From the NCBI RefSeq assembly GCF_019264375.1, contig NZ_JAHVAI010000008.1:62001-126000 (forward strand): DNA of 64,000 nt, written 5' to 3'. A program made the translations under genes and the position numbers. Below, piece by piece: positions 9,192-18,911 of this stretch (position 1 is its first letter; each line of letters opens with the position of its first letter). Origin of the DNA: Sedimentimonas flavescens. Its GTDB lineage: Bacteria; Pseudomonadota; Alphaproteobacteria; Rhodobacterales; Rhodobacteraceae. Under the pieces are notes generated by a model. The model saw only the letters and a list, made by a program, of their open reading frames with translations. It did not search any database and was not told the DNA's origin.

Positions 9192-9743
9192 TCAGTCGCA
9201 GATACGGCTGCGCAGCGTGTATTCCGGCGCGGTGAACGGGTCTTCGCGCGGATCGGGCGGGCTGCCCGCCTGCGGATCGAATGGCTCGGGCTTCAGCGCG
9301 AACCGCTGGCACAGCGCGATGGGCTTGGTGCTGACATCGCCCAGATCGCGCAGATCGACGATATTGCCCCTCTTGCGCCCCACACCCTCGACCCCGAAAT
9401 GCAGCGGCGGATCAAGCACGAAGCGCCGGGTCTGTTCACCAAACAGCGCCTGCTCGCCCTGCCACTCGGTCCCGGCGGCGAATTGCAACCTGTAGCTGCC
9501 GGGTGGGACAAGCACCCGGAAGAACGCCCCGCCCCGGATATAGGCGCCCAGAACATCTTGCCCTGTGGCCGGGTCGCGCAGCACCAGAAGGTAATCCCCT
9601 CCGGGGGCCGTCTGCACCACCAGCGGAAAGGTGCGCGGAAGATCCGTTTCGCTCCAAAGCAGCCCTTGCGGGCGTGCCTCCTCGGCTCGTATCGCGACGG
9701 GCGAAAGGACAAGAACAAGCATGAGGGCGATGCGACGAGTCAT
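9192..9743 (-). CDS. Exported protein of unknown function
   Basis: 183 residues. It starts MTRRIALMLVLVLSPVAIRAEEARP, a Sec signal peptide with cleavage probably after IRA. The mature part is mainly beta-like (LVVQTAPGGDYLLVLRDPATGQDVLGAYIRGGAFFRVLVPPGSYRLQFAAGTEW), with no cysteine pair except a single C near the end (RSRICD). I do not recognise a named family; the middle resembles small carboxypeptidase-regulatory-like beta folds. It is expressed in the same direction as the gene 50 bases upstream and may share its transcript. Probably periplasmic. Confidence 0.7.
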   Translation of the reverse strand: MTRRIALMLVLVLSPVAIRAEEARPQGLLWSETDLPRTFPLVVQTAPGGDYLLVLRDPATGQDVLGAYIRGGAFFRVLVPPGSYRLQFAAGTEWQGEQALFGEQTRRFVLDPPLHFGVEGVGRKRGNIVDLRDLGDVSTKPIALCQRFALKPEPFDPQAGSPPDPREDPFTAPEYTLRSRICD

Positions 9744-9793
9744 GATGCTGATATGGTGCGGCCCCTCGGGGCATCAATAGGCGCAGACCGCTA

Positions 9794-10741
9794 TTAAAGC
9801 GTCAGGCCAAGCCGTTCGGCATCGAAGCCAGCCTCGGCGAAGATCGCCAGCACCTTGCGATCCAAATCCGGATCGTCGAGCCACAGGCACTGCGTGCCAA
9901 AATACCAGTAGATGAAGCGCTCATAGGGCCGCGCTGTCGCCAGTGCGCGCACAAGCGCGGGCGCGAAATCCTCGGGGTTGCGCACGGTCTCGACCATCTG
10001 CGCGAAATCACTTTGGCCGAAGAGGATCGCGGGCTTGCCATGCAAGAACCCCTCCATCGCCGCGCCGGAATTGACCGAGACGGTAACCGAGGCTGCGGCC
10101 AGAATGTCATGCACATTGGCGAGGCTTTCGATCAGCGGCAGACCATCGGCCCGCAATGCGGCGATCAGGGCACGCCCGTCCTCGACGAAAAGCGGATGCG
10201 GCTTGACGACGACGGGCCGCATCCCTGCCCCGGCGGCCACCACGCGAAGCATCGTGTCGGCATCCAGAAAGGCCTGCCCCGCGACATAGGGCGCGGGGCC
10301 TTGCAGGAAGACGGCAATCGCGCCGTCCGGAACCGCCTGCACCGCGCGCGGCTGGTTGTAGCGCGAGATCCTCGGCACCACGAACCGCTCGCGCAGCGCC
10401 TTGTAGTAAAGGCGCGCTTTGCGGGGGGGGACGGACTCGGCGTCGAACACCCGGTTGCGGATACGCGAATGCGCCAGCACGCCCTCGGGGTCGAGGTGCC
10501 AGAACTTATCGAGATAGGCGGTGGCGGCGGTCAACTGGCCGGGGCCGGGGATTTGCGCGTTGTCGATCACATGCAGATCGCCGTCAGGCTCGCGCATCCA
10601 GCGCGGCGGGCCGAAGCCGACCGTGCCACCGCGCCGGGAGATCAGGTCGTGAATGTGAGTATAGAGCGAGGGCACGCGCCCTTCGGTCACTTGGGCCTGC
10701 AGGCGTGGCGTCAGGTTCAGGATGACGCGGGCCGGGCTCAT
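9794..10741 (-). CDS. Capsule-polysaccharide glycosyltransferase-like (KpsC/KpsS family)
   Basis: 315 residues. The C-terminal half has the family pattern: [68 protein letters not shown], with the H-P and S-G-A-x-x-E motifs of capsule synthesis proteins related to KpsC/KpsS (beta-Kdo transferases). It overlaps cmk by four bases (ATGA), so it is translated with cmk. This is an odd place for a surface-polysaccharide gene: it separates cmk from rpsA. No other capsule genes are next to it. Confidence 0.75.
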   Translation of the reverse strand: MSPARVILNLTPRLQAQVTEGRVPSLYTHIHDLISRRGGTVGFGPPRWMREPDGDLHVIDNAQIPGPGQLTAATAYLDKFWHLDPEGVLAHSRIRNRVFDAESVPPRKARLYYKALRERFVVPRISRYNQPRAVQAVPDGAIAVFLQGPAPYVAGQAFLDADTMLRVVAAGAGMRPVVVKPHPLFVEDGRALIAALRADGLPLIESLANVHDILAAASVTVSVNSGAAMEGFLHGKPAILFGQSDFAQMVETVRNPEDFAPALVRALATARPYERFIYWYFGTQCLWLDDPDLDRKVLAIFAEAGFDAERLGLTL

Positions 10742-11346
10742 GCCCGGGCGGCCTCGATCGCCGCCACGGCGCGGGCAACGGCCTCGTCGATGCTAAGTTC
10801 GGAGGTGTCGAGGATCAGAGCGTCCGTAGCAGGCCGAAGCGGCGCATCGGCGCGGTTCATGTCGCGCTCGTCGCGCTCTTTCACCTCGGCCAGAACGGCC
10901 TCGAAGGGTTGATCGGCCGCCTCGCCACCCAGTTCGAGCCAACGGCGGCGCGCCCGCACCTCGGCGCTGGCGGTAACGAACAGCTTCACCTCGGCCTCGG
11001 GGCAGATCACCGTGCCGATGTCGCGCCCGTCCAGAACCGCGCCACCGTCCTGCCGAGCAAAGCGGCGCTGGAATTCGACCAATGCCGCGCGCACCTCGGG
11101 GATGGCAGCGACCTTGGAGGCCGCCTGCCCTGCCGCCAGCGTCCGCAGATCATCACGCGCCAGATCGTCAGTGCTCAGGCTTTTCGCTGCCGCAATCGCC
11201 TCGGCCCCGTCGCCCACCTTGGCGCCCACGGCGCGGTAAAGCAGCCCGGTGTCGAGATGCGCAAAGCCAAAGCGCGCGGCCACGGCCTTGCTGATCGTGC
11301 CCTTGCCCGCCGCCGCAGGCCCGTCGATAGCCACCGTGAAGGCCAT
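10738..11346 (-). CDS. cmk: Cytidylate kinase
   Basis: Phosphorylates CMP and dCMP with ATP. 202 residues, slightly short for the family. P-loop GPAAAGKGT at residues 9-17, then [12 protein letters not shown], the CMP-binding [21 protein letters not shown] and the lid RRRWLELG, ending [32 protein letters not shown]. Three bases separate it from aroA, and the two are a conserved pair in alphaproteobacteria. Confidence 0.97.
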   Translation of the reverse strand: MAFTVAIDGPAAAGKGTISKAVAARFGFAHLDTGLLYRAVGAKVGDGAEAIAAAKSLSTDDLARDDLRTLAAGQAASKVAAIPEVRAALVEFQRRFARQDGGAVLDGRDIGTVICPEAEVKLFVTASAEVRARRRWLELGGEAADQPFEAVLAEVKERDERDMNRADAPLRPATDALILDTSELSIDEAVARAVAAIEAARA

Positions 11347-11349
11347 GGC

Positions 11350-12693
11350 TCAGGCCCGCTCGATCTGGGCACCAAGCCCGCGCATGAGATCCTCGAACAC
11401 CGGGAACGAGGTCGCGATGGGCGAGCCGTCATCGACCGAGATCGACTGCTGCGCGGCAAGACCAAGCACGAGGAAGCTCATGGCAATCCGGTGGTCGATA
11501 TGGGTGGCGCAGGTCGCGCCGCCAGGCACATTGCCAGCACCAAGGCCGTGGACGATCAGCGTATCCTGATCTTCCTCGATCGACACGCCGCAGGCCTCAA
11601 GGCCGCGCGCCATCGCGTCGATCCGGTCGGATTCCTTCACGCGCAACTCCTTGACGCCGCGCATCACGGTGGTGCCGGTGGCGCAGGCGGCCACGACCGA
11701 TAGCACCGGATATTCGTCGATCATCGAGGCCGCGCGCTCGGGCGGCACCTCGATGCCCTTGAGGGCCGAGTAGCGCACGCGCAGGTCGGCCACCGGCTCG
11801 CCACCCTCTTCGCGCGGGTTTTCAAAGGCGATGTCGGCGCCCATCTCGACCAGCGTGGTAAAGAGGCCGTTGCGGGTCGGGTTCTGGCTCACGCCGGGCA
11901 CGAAAATCTCGGAGCCCGGAACGATCAGCGCGGCACAGACCGGGAAGGCGGCCGAGCTTGGGTCACGCGGCACGGCCACGGTCTGGCCGGTCAGCTCGGG
12001 CTGGCCCTGAAGGGTGATAACGCGCCCCTCGGGCGTTTCCTCGACGCTGATCTCGGCGCCGAAGCCGCGCAGCATCCGCTCGGTATGGTCGCGGGTGGCC
12101 TCTTTCTCGATCACCACGGTCTGGCCGGGGGCATTCAGACCCGCCAGCAGCACCGCCGATTTCACCTGCGCCGAGGGCATCGGCACCGTGTAGGTCACCG
12201 GCACCGGATCGGGCGCACCGACGATGGTCATCGGCAGGCGGCCACCGCGACGGCCATAGGAATGCGCGCCGAAGAGCGCGATCGGATCGGTCACGCGGCC
12301 CATCGGGCGCTTGCGCAGGCTGGCGTCACCCGTGAAGGTCGCGGTGATCGGCGAGGTCGCCATGCAGCCCATGATCAGGCGCACGCCGGTGCCCGAGTTG
12401 CCGCAGTCGATGACTTGCTCGGGCTCGGCGAAACCGCCAACGCCCACGCCCTCGACCGTCCAGGCGCCAGGGCCGTGCTGGGTGACCGTCGCACCGAAGG
12501 CGCGCATCGCCTTGGCGGTGTCCAGGACGTCCTGACCTTCCAGCAGCCCGGTGATCTCGGTCTTGCCGACCGACAGCGCGCCAAGGATCAGCGCGCGATG
12601 CGAGATCGACTTGTCGCCCGGCACCTCGGCCACGCCTTTCAGCGCCGCGCTCTTGCGCGCAATCATCGGAACAGGATCGCCATGGCCGGACAT
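11350..12693 (-). CDS. aroA: 3-phosphoshikimate 1-carboxyvinyltransferase (EPSP synthase), class II-like
   Basis: Sixth step of the shikimate pathway: transfers enolpyruvyl from PEP to shikimate-3-phosphate. 447 residues. It strongly resembles the class II enzymes such as the Agrobacterium CP4 form: [150 protein letters not shown]. In the PEP-site loop it reads [10 protein letters not shown], so position 101 is Gly, where CP4 has Ala (GNAATG). Start at 12693 by analogy with CP4. Confidence 0.97.
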   Translation of the reverse strand: MSGHGDPVPMIARKSAALKGVAEVPGDKSISHRALILGALSVGKTEITGLLEGQDVLDTAKAMRAFGATVTQHGPGAWTVEGVGVGGFAEPEQVIDCGNSGTGVRLIMGCMATSPITATFTGDASLRKRPMGRVTDPIALFGAHSYGRRGGRLPMTIVGAPDPVPVTYTVPMPSAQVKSAVLLAGLNAPGQTVVIEKEATRDHTERMLRGFGAEISVEETPEGRVITLQGQPELTGQTVAVPRDPSSAAFPVCAALIVPGSEIFVPGVSQNPTRNGLFTTLVEMGADIAFENPREEGGEPVADLRVRYSALKGIEVPPERAASMIDEYPVLSVVAACATGTTVMRGVKELRVKESDRIDAMARGLEACGVSIEEDQDTLIVHGLGAGNVPGGATCATHIDHRIAMSFLVLGLAAQQSISVDDGSPIATSFPVFEDLMRGLGAQIERA

Positions 12694-12761
12694 GCTTGCC
12701 TCCCTCGTCTGGTCGGCCCCTGTTAGCGCATGTGCGGGCGGGCCGGAAGCCCCGACGGACC

Positions 12762-13490
12762 TCAGGGTTTGCGGAAGGTGGCGTAATCAGGCGTGCGGCC
12801 CTCGCGCAAGGCCTTCTGCTCGTAACGGGTCGAGATCCAGTCATCCCAGGCGGTGCCGGAATGGGCGGTCAGCTCGAACCCGGCCTTCGGCGCCTCGCGC
12901 AGGGCCTGGGTCATATAGCTGGGGATGTCGGTGGCCACGCGGAACTCGGCGCCGGGCTGCAGGCAGCGCGCCAGCGGCACGAGGTGATCTTGCGTCACGA
13001 AGCGGCGCCGGTGGTGGCGGCGCTTGGGCCAGGGATCTGGGTAGTTCAGGAAGGCCTTGGCGATCGAGCCCTCGGGCAGCACATCCATCAGGTCGCGCGC
13101 ATCGCCCGGATGCACGGCGATATTGGTCACGCCTGCCTCGCGGATCTTGCCAAGCAGCATTGCGACGCCATTGATGAAAGGCTCGCAGCCGATGATGTTC
13201 ACCTGCGGATAGCGCGCGCACATATGCACCAGATGCTCGCCCCCGCCAAAGCCGACCTCAAGCCAGATCGGGTTGTCATTGCCGAAGATCGAGGCAGGGT
13301 CGATGATCTCGCGCTCGGGGTTGTCCTCGCGGGTGATGCCGCGGGGGGTGAGCGAGTCGAGATCCTCGGACAGGTAGGTCTTCTGGCTTGGGCGCATGGT
13401 CTTGCCCGCGCGGCGGCCATAGAAATTGCGCCACTCGGGGCGCGCGGCCTCGGGCTCGGGGGTCTCGGGGGTCTGGGTTTCATCGCTCAT
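12762..13490 (-). CDS. trmB: tRNA (guanine-N7)-methyltransferase
   Basis: Makes m7G46 in tRNA variable loops with SAM. 242 residues. Features: [16 protein letters not shown] near the N-terminus, the SAM-binding [28 protein letters not shown], and the catalytic-region [19 protein letters not shown], then the C-terminal [28 protein letters not shown]. It lies upstream of aroA on the same strand with a 68-base gap. Confidence 0.96.
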   Translation of the reverse strand: MSDETQTPETPEPEAARPEWRNFYGRRAGKTMRPSQKTYLSEDLDSLTPRGITREDNPEREIIDPASIFGNDNPIWLEVGFGGGEHLVHMCARYPQVNIIGCEPFINGVAMLLGKIREAGVTNIAVHPGDARDLMDVLPEGSIAKAFLNYPDPWPKRRHHRRRFVTQDHLVPLARCLQPGAEFRVATDIPSYMTQALREAPKAGFELTAHSGTAWDDWISTRYEQKALREGRTPDYATFRKP

Positions 13491-13532
13491 GGGGCGGGCC
13501 TCTAGCGCCCCGATGCGCGCAAGGTCAAGCCC

Positions 13533-13979
13533 TCAGCCCTTCTGGATCAGGAAAAGCCCCAGCCCCATGAAGCCGATGCCCGCCGCGCGCAGGGCAGTGA
13601 TCGGGCGCACCATGGCGCCGAAAAGCCCGAACTGGTCGATCATCGCGGCGGATATCATCTGCCCGAGCAGCACGAAAAAGACCGCATTGCCGACGCCGAA
13701 CTTGGGCGCAACGAAGGTAACCGAGAGAACGTAGAAGCACACCAGAAGCCCCGCGATGAACAGATGGCGCGGCTGCGCGGGCACTTTGGCGAAGGCAGAG
13801 GGACCGTGGCTGACGAGCATGACCAACACCGCGCCGCAGAGCGCCACGCAGAACAGCACCACCGCCGCAACGACCGGCGAGCCGATCCGCGCGCCAAGCT
13901 GCGCATTCAGCGCTGCAAGGACCGGAATCCCGATCCCGGCAGCCAGCATGATCGCCGCATAGCGAATCCCGTCACCCAT
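13533..13979 (-). CDS. YdcZ/DUF606-type small membrane transporter-like protein
   Basis: 148 residues from the ATG at 13979. Five hydrophobic segments (RYAAIMLAAGIGIPVLAALNAQLG, SPVVAAVVLFCVALCGAVLVML, HLFIAGLLVCFYVLSVTFVA, NAVFFVLLGQMISAAMI, GIGFMGLGLFLIQ). This matches the DMT-superfamily YdcZ/DUF606 half-transporters, which are thought to dimerise. Substrate unknown. The longer upstream frame is not membrane-like and was rejected. Confidence 0.82.
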   Translation of the reverse strand: MGDGIRYAAIMLAAGIGIPVLAALNAQLGARIGSPVVAAVVLFCVALCGAVLVMLVSHGPSAFAKVPAQPRHLFIAGLLVCFYVLSVTFVAPKFGVGNAVFFVLLGQMISAAMIDQFGLFGAMVRPITALRAAGIGFMGLGLFLIQKG

Positions 13980-14058
13980 GAATGCCTCCCTCTCTCCCGA
14001 GGGCAGGCTGCAACGCATTACACCGCTGTGCAAGGCCGGGGTTGTGCGGAGAACAATC

Positions 14059-14523
14059 TCAGCCGCGGCCGCGATAGGGAGCGACGCCCTGATCGGGGAT
14101 CCAGGCGCCCTCGGGCGGGGTGCCGGTTTGCCAGAAGACATCGATCGGGATGCCACCGCGCGGATACCAATAGGCGCCGATGCGCAGCCATTTCGGGTTC
14201 AAGAGATCGACGAGACGCTTGGCGATCTCGACCGAGCAGGTCTCGTGGAAGGCGCCATGGTTGCGGAACGAGCCAAGAAAGAGCTTGAGCGATTTCGACT
14301 CCACCAGCCAGTCAGTCGGGATGTAGTCGATCACGATATGGGCGAAATCGGGCTGGCCGGTCATCGGGCAGATCGAGGTGAACTCGGGCGCGGTGAAGCG
14401 CACGCAGTAATCGGCGCCGGGATGCGAGGCGGGAACGCGCTCGAGCACGGCCTCTTCGGGCGATTGCGGGGTGGAGACATTCTGACCGAGTTGGGTCAGG
14501 CCTGTGACATCGGTTTTTTCCAT
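14059..14523 (-). CDS. queF: NADPH-dependent 7-cyano-7-deazaguanine reductase
   Basis: Reduces preQ0 to preQ1 for queuosine in tRNA; cytoplasmic, short (unimodular) form of about 154 residues. Catalytic region: [22 protein letters not shown] with the nucleophilic Cys and the Asp acid; substrate-binding part [27 protein letters not shown]-binding-type segment [18 protein letters not shown]. Start at 14523 ([13 protein letters not shown]) because the sequence upstream is intergenic repeat and terminator. Confidence 0.96.
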   Translation of the reverse strand: MEKTDVTGLTQLGQNVSTPQSPEEAVLERVPASHPGADYCVRFTAPEFTSICPMTGQPDFAHIVIDYIPTDWLVESKSLKLFLGSFRNHGAFHETCSVEIAKRLVDLLNPKWLRIGAYWYPRGGIPIDVFWQTGTPPEGAWIPDQGVAPYRGRG

Positions 14524-14544
14524 CGGGGTCTCGGTTCGTGTTGT

Positions 14545-14612
14545 GGGGGCGTCAGGGGGCTGTCTGCCCCCTCTGGCCTTCGGCCATTCACCCCCGAGGA
14601 TATTTGCGCCAC
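14545..14612. repeat. Intergenic GC-rich palindromic element
   Basis: Contains GGGGGCTGTCTGCCCCC, then CTGGCCTTCGGCCA and CCCCCGAGGATATTTG. This arrangement resembles dispersed intergenic elements common in Rhodobacterales genomes (GGGGGCTCTGCCCCC ... CCCCCGAGGATATTT). Only one copy is seen in this window, so its repeat nature rests on general knowledge. Confidence 0.55.
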
Positions 14613-14632
14613 GTTGAATGGCATAGTTGCAT

Positions 14633-14658
14633 AAAAAGGGGAGCCCGGAGGCTCCCCC
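14633..14658 (-). terminator. Terminator after metK
   Basis: On the minus strand GGGGAGCC, loop TCCG, GGCTCCCC, then TTTTTAT, 25 bases past the metK stop. Confidence 0.9.
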
Positions 14659-14682
14659 AATCATTGTGTTGCTTGAGCGAAG

Positions 14683-15849
14683 TCAGAGGGCGTTTTTCAG
14701 CGCCTCGGTCAGGTCGGTTTTTTCCCAGCTGAAGCCGCCGTCGGCCTCGGGGGCGCGGCCGAAATGGCCGTAGGCCGCAGTGCGCGCGTAGATCGGCTTG
14801 CACAGGTCGAGATGCGTGCGGATGCCCTTGGGCGTCAGGTCCATGCATTTGGCGACGATGCGCTCGATTTCCTCATCCGAGACCTCGCCGGTGCCGTAGG
14901 TATCGGCATAGATCGAGAGCGGCTTGGCCACGCCGATGGCATAGGAGACCTGGATGAGACATTTCTGTGCAAGACCCGCGGCGACCACGTTCTTGGCCAG
15001 GTAGCGCGCGGCATAGGCAGCCGAGCGGTCGACCTTGGTCGGATCCTTGCCCGAGAAGGCCCCGCCGCCATGAGGTGCCGCACCGCCATAGGTATCCACG
15101 ATGATCTTGCGCCCGGTCAGGCCCGCGTCGCCATCGGGGCCACCGATCACGAAGGTGCCGGTGGGGTTGACCCACCATTCGGTCGCCTCGGTGATCCAGC
15201 CTTCGGGAAGCACTTCGCGGATATAGGGCTCGACGATCTGGCGGATATCATCCGAGGTCTGGGATTCGTATTTGTGCTGGGTCGAGAGCACGATCGAGGT
15301 GACGCCGACCGGCTTGCCGTTTTCGTAGCGCACCGAGAGCTGCGACTTGGCATCGGGGCCGAGCGTGGGCTCTGCGCCCGATTTGCGGGCCTCGGCCAGG
15401 CGGCGCAGGATCCCATGGGCATACTGGATCGGCGCGGGCATCAGCTCGGGGGTCTCGTCGGTGGCGTAACCGAACATGATGCCCTGATCCCCTGCCCCGT
15501 CCTTGTCGACGCCCTGGCTGATATGGGCCGACTGCGGGTGCAGGTAGTTGGCGAATTGCAGCGTCGCCCAGTGGAACTTGTCCTGCTCGTAGCCGATGTC
15601 CTTCACGCAATCGCGGGCGATGCCGTCGATCTTGCTCATGAACTCGGCCAGCCGCGCCTTGTCCGACAGGCCTACCTCCCCGCCGACGACCACCTGGTTG
15701 GTGGTGGCGAAGGTCTCGCAAGCGACGCGGGCGCGGGGCTCTTCGGCGAGGAAAGCGTCGAGGATCGCGTCAGAGATGCGGTCGCAGACCTTGTCGGGGT
15801 GACCTTCCGAGACCGACTCGGAGGTGAACACATAATTTTGTCGTGCCAT
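14683..15849 (-). CDS. metK: S-adenosylmethionine synthetase (housekeeping copy)
   Basis: Makes SAM from methionine and ATP. 388 residues from [20 protein letters not shown] at 15849. Motifs: [17 protein letters not shown] (ATP/Mg), [38 protein letters not shown] (phosphate loop), [20 protein letters not shown] and the C-terminal YGHFGR. The start is the ATG that the SAM/SAH riboswitch controls; upstream in-frame methionines fall inside the riboswitch. A second, divergent metK lies at 59.8 kb. It sits downstream of lnt on the same strand. Confidence 0.98.
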   Translation of the reverse strand: MARQNYVFTSESVSEGHPDKVCDRISDAILDAFLAEEPRARVACETFATTNQVVVGGEVGLSDKARLAEFMSKIDGIARDCVKDIGYEQDKFHWATLQFANYLHPQSAHISQGVDKDGAGDQGIMFGYATDETPELMPAPIQYAHGILRRLAEARKSGAEPTLGPDAKSQLSVRYENGKPVGVTSIVLSTQHKYESQTSDDIRQIVEPYIREVLPEGWITEATEWWVNPTGTFVIGGPDGDAGLTGRKIIVDTYGGAAPHGGGAFSGKDPTKVDRSAAYAARYLAKNVVAAGLAQKCLIQVSYAIGVAKPLSIYADTYGTGEVSDEEIERIVAKCMDLTPKGIRTHLDLCKPIYARTAAYGHFGRAPEADGGFSWEKTDLTEALKNAL

Positions 15850-15856
15850 GGGGAAG

Positions 15857-15902
15857 TGCTCCATTGATAAAACCCCGCCACGCCAGGAAGCCGTTGTGAC
15901 GG
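15857..15902 (-). ncRNA. SAM/SAH riboswitch controlling metK
   Basis: On the minus strand: CCGUCAC, loop AACGGCUUCCUGGC, GUGGCGG, a short linker, then UCAAUGGAGCA. The two arms form a 7-bp stem (one G-U), the loop segment GCUUCC can pair with GGAGC to form the pseudoknot, and GGAGC is also the metK ribosome binding site. The loop and the UGGAGCA element match the known SAM/SAH aptamer very closely. SAM or SAH binding should hide the binding site and lower MetK synthesis. It occupies the 67-base gap between lnt and metK. Confidence 0.94.
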
Positions 15903-15916
15903 TTCGATGCGACTGC

Positions 15917-17458
15917 CTAGACCCGCTGCGCGCCGGGGTCAACGCGGTATCTTTGTCGCAGGCGGTAAATAATGATTGAAAGCGTCAGGATCAGCACAAT
16001 CACAGGCACATCGCCAAACCGCGCATAAGGTGTCGGTGCAAGGGCAGCCGGAAGCGGCACGTCAAGCACGCCCTCGCGCCCCAGGCCAAGTTCCGCCAGC
16101 ACGCGCCCTTTCGCGTCAATCATGCCCGAAACACCGGTATTCGCCGCGCGCGCAAGCGGCAGGCCGAACTCGATTGCGCGCAGGCGGGCTTGCGCAAAAT
16201 GCTGCCACGGTCCCGAGAGTTCGCCAAACCAGGCGTCGTTGGTGACCTGCAACAGCCAATCCGGTCGGGTCGGCGCGCGGCGGATGTCTTGCGGAAAGAC
16301 GGCCTCGTAGCAGATCAACGGCTGCGCAAGGCCCAGACCGCCCAGATCGAGTACCTGCGCCGAGGGCCCGGCAGAATAGCCGTTACCCTCTTGTGCGGCG
16401 AAGGCCGCGATACCGAAGCGCGCGAAGATATCGCCAAAGGGGATGTATTCGCCGAAGGGCACCAGATGCGCCTTGTCATAGACCTGTGTGACCTGCGCAT
16501 CGGGGGCAATCACGGCCAGACTGTTGAAGTAGCGCCGCCCCTCGGCGCGCTGCACCCCGATCGCAACCGGCACGCCCGAGGCGGCCTCGGCGATCATCTT
16601 AAGCCCGTCGCCCGGACGCTCCAGCAAGAAGGGCACGGCGGTTTCGGGCCAGATGATCAGGTCGGGGCGCGGCTGGCCCTGTTCGGACGGTGTCGCGGTC
16701 AGTGCCAGATGGCGCAGAAAGAACTCCATCCGGTATTCGGGCAGCCATTTGAGATGCTGCGGCGCGTTGGGCTGGACAAGACGCAAGGTGAGTGGTTCGG
16801 CCCGCACAGGATCGGGCGCGGCCAGCCGCTGAACCCCGCCCCACCAGAGCGCGCCCAGAAGCGCAGCGGCAATGCCGATGCGCGCGACCTGCGGCCTTTG
16901 CCCCGCAACGGGCAGCGCCGCCAGAACGGCCGTGATCAGGCTCAGCCCCAGGGGGCCGATATAGGCCGCGGCTTGGGCGACCGGCGTATCGATCCAGATA
17001 TGGCCCAGAAGCACCCAAGGGAAGCCGGTGAAGACGTAGGACCGCAGCGCATCCCCCGCGACCAGCCCAAGCGCCACGCCAAGCGCGCGCGTTGCAGGCC
17101 CGGCGCCGAGTCGGGCGCCTAGCCCCACAGACAGCGCCCAGAACACGCCCATCCCCGCTGCCATCAGGACAAGGGCGAAAGGCGCCATCCAGCCGTAGCG
17201 CTCGGCCTCAACGAAGAAGGGTTCGACGATCCAAAACATCGCGGCCAGCGCATAGCCGAAGCCCGCTGCAAAGCCGATCCAGCCGGGGCTGGCCGAGCGC
17301 ACCGCCAGATAGATCAGCGCGCTGAGTGCCGGCAAAGCCGCGAACCACCAGTAAAGAGGGGCCTGCCCCGAAGCAACGCCCGCACCCAAGAGAACAGCGA
17401 TGCCCAGCTGTCGCCAGCCGGGCCGCTTGGGCGGCAGCAGGAAACGCGGCAGGCGCAT
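15917..17458 (-). CDS. lnt: Apolipoprotein N-acyltransferase
   Basis: Adds the third acyl chain to outer-membrane lipoproteins; inner membrane. 513 residues from the ATG at 17458, two bases after the corC stop. Six or so N-terminal hydrophobic helices, then a periplasmic nitrilase domain with the Glu-Lys-Cys triad: [39 protein letters not shown]. The segment [40 protein letters not shown] is diagnostic. A last helix ([15 protein letters not shown]) ends the protein. In an operon with corC, ybeY and phoH. Confidence 0.97.
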   Translation of the reverse strand: MRLPRFLLPPKRPGWRQLGIAVLLGAGVASGQAPLYWWFAALPALSALIYLAVRSASPGWIGFAAGFGYALAAMFWIVEPFFVEAERYGWMAPFALVLMAAGMGVFWALSVGLGARLGAGPATRALGVALGLVAGDALRSYVFTGFPWVLLGHIWIDTPVAQAAAYIGPLGLSLITAVLAALPVAGQRPQVARIGIAAALLGALWWGGVQRLAAPDPVRAEPLTLRLVQPNAPQHLKWLPEYRMEFFLRHLALTATPSEQGQPRPDLIIWPETAVPFLLERPGDGLKMIAEAASGVPVAIGVQRAEGRRYFNSLAVIAPDAQVTQVYDKAHLVPFGEYIPFGDIFARFGIAAFAAQEGNGYSAGPSAQVLDLGGLGLAQPLICYEAVFPQDIRRAPTRPDWLLQVTNDAWFGELSGPWQHFAQARLRAIEFGLPLARAANTGVSGMIDAKGRVLAELGLGREGVLDVPLPAALAPTPYARFGDVPVIVLILTLSIIIYRLRQRYRVDPGAQRV

Positions 17459-17460
17459 GA

Positions 17461-18351
17461 TCACTCGGCCGGGGCCACGCCCGGCAGCCGCACGCGCAGG
17501 CGCTTGATGCGGCGCGGGTCGGCATCGACGATCTCGTATTCGATGCCGTTCTCGCCCACTACGACCTCGCCACGCGCGGGCACGCGACCGATCTGCATGA
17601 ACACAAGCCCGCCCATCGAGTCGATGTCCTGATCCTCGCCGGGGTCCGCAAGCGACATGCCGATCTCGGCCTCGAAATCCTTCAGCGGAGCGCGTGCCTG
17701 CACCAGCCACTGGCCGGGCTTTTCCAGCTTCCAGTAGCCGTCCTCGGCCTCGTCATGCTCATCCTCGATCTCGCCGATGACCTGTTCGATGAGGTCTTCA
17801 AGCGTCACCAGCCCGTCCACCCCGCCATATTCGTCGATCACCAGCGCCATATGGATGCGCTGCACCTGCATCTTCTGCAACAGCACCCCGATCGGCATCG
17901 AGGGCGGCACATAGAGCAACGGCCGCAGCAACTTGCGCAGCGAGAACCGCCCGCCCGAGGCACCAAAGCCGTATTCCAGCGCAAGGTCCTTCAGGTGGAT
18001 CAGCCCAAGCGGCGTGTCGAGCGTGTCCTTGAACACCGGCAGGCGCGAGTAGCCCTGCGCGCGGAACACCTCGACCAGCTCGTCGCGAGCGACGGTGACG
18101 GGAACGGCGACGATCTCGACCTTGGGAATGGCAACATCGCCCACCCGCATCCGGCGCAGGTTGCCCATGCCGGGCAAAACCGCAGGCACGACCGGAACCG
18201 CCATCGGCGTCGGCTCAGCCTCAGAGCTGGAAAATACTTCGAATATGCGTCCCAGAAATCCGCGCGACGGCGGTTCTGTACTACTGTCGCCCGCGTCAGA
18301 TTCTGACACGGACGCGTTGGCGGAGGCTCCTCCGTCAGCGACTTGTCCCAT
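17461..18351 (-). CDS. corC: CBS-domain CorC/HlyC family protein
   Basis: 296 residues: an acidic, disordered N-terminus, two CBS domains (about residues 70-185, with [49 protein letters not shown] and [31 protein letters not shown]) and a C-terminal CorC_HlyC domain ([39 protein letters not shown]). Soluble, without the DUF21 membrane part. In enterobacteria CorC is linked to Mg/Co efflux; the ybeY-corC-lnt order is widely conserved. Confidence 0.94.
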   Translation of the reverse strand: MGQVADGGASANASVSESDAGDSSTEPPSRGFLGRIFEVFSSSEAEPTPMAVPVVPAVLPGMGNLRRMRVGDVAIPKVEIVAVPVTVARDELVEVFRAQGYSRLPVFKDTLDTPLGLIHLKDLALEYGFGASGGRFSLRKLLRPLLYVPPSMPIGVLLQKMQVQRIHMALVIDEYGGVDGLVTLEDLIEQVIGEIEDEHDEAEDGYWKLEKPGQWLVQARAPLKDFEAEIGMSLADPGEDQDIDSMGGLVFMQIGRVPARGEVVVGENGIEYEIVDADPRRIKRLRVRLPGVAPAE

Positions 18352-18386
18352 CGGTCCTTTCCAAACAACCGGCCATAGTGGCGGCC

Positions 18387-18911
18387 TTACTCTCCATATG
18401 GGTTGAGAATCCCCATCCGATCAAGCACCCGCACCTCGATTTCTTCCATCAGGGCGGCATCGCCTTCGCGAATGTGATCGAAACCCAGCAGGTGCAGCGT
18501 TCCATGCACGAGAAGATGCAGCACATGATCGCGCAGCGCCTTGCCCTGATCGCCCGCCTCGCGCACGCAGGTTTCATAGGCGATGGCGATATCTCCCAGA
18601 GCTTCGGGGATGCCCGGCGCGAAGGGCTCGGGCAGGTCGGGCTCGCCGCCGTCGTCCTCGGCCGCGCGCTCGTCGGACGGCCAACTGAGCACGTTGGTAG
18701 GGCTGGCCTTACCTCGGAAGTCGGCATTCAGAACGGCGATGCGGGCATCATCGCAGCCCAGAAGGCTGATCTCGAAATCCTCGGGGTCGAGGCCACGGTC
18801 GGCCAGAACGGCCCGCGCGGCATGTTCGGCCAGCGCCGAAAGGTCAATTTCCTCCCAGCGCGGGTCTTCGATCAGAATGTCAACCAGCGGCTCCAACATC
18901 GTCGCGGTCAT
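18387..18911 (-). CDS. ybeY: rRNA maturation endoribonuclease YbeY
   Basis: Zinc RNase used in 16S 3'-end maturation and ribosome quality control. About 174 residues. The zinc motif is HGTLHLLGFDH near the C-terminus, with the family segment VLNADFRGKASPTNVLSWPSDE before it. Start at 18911 (MTATMLEP) overlaps the 3' end of phoH by 32 bases; the ATG at 18899 is the alternative. Neither has a clear binding site, which fits coupling to phoH. Confidence 0.95.
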   Translation of the reverse strand: MTATMLEPLVDILIEDPRWEEIDLSALAEHAARAVLADRGLDPEDFEISLLGCDDARIAVLNADFRGKASPTNVLSWPSDERAAEDDGGEPDLPEPFAPGIPEALGDIAIAYETCVREAGDQGKALRDHVLHLLVHGTLHLLGFDHIREGDAALMEEIEVRVLDRMGILNPYGE

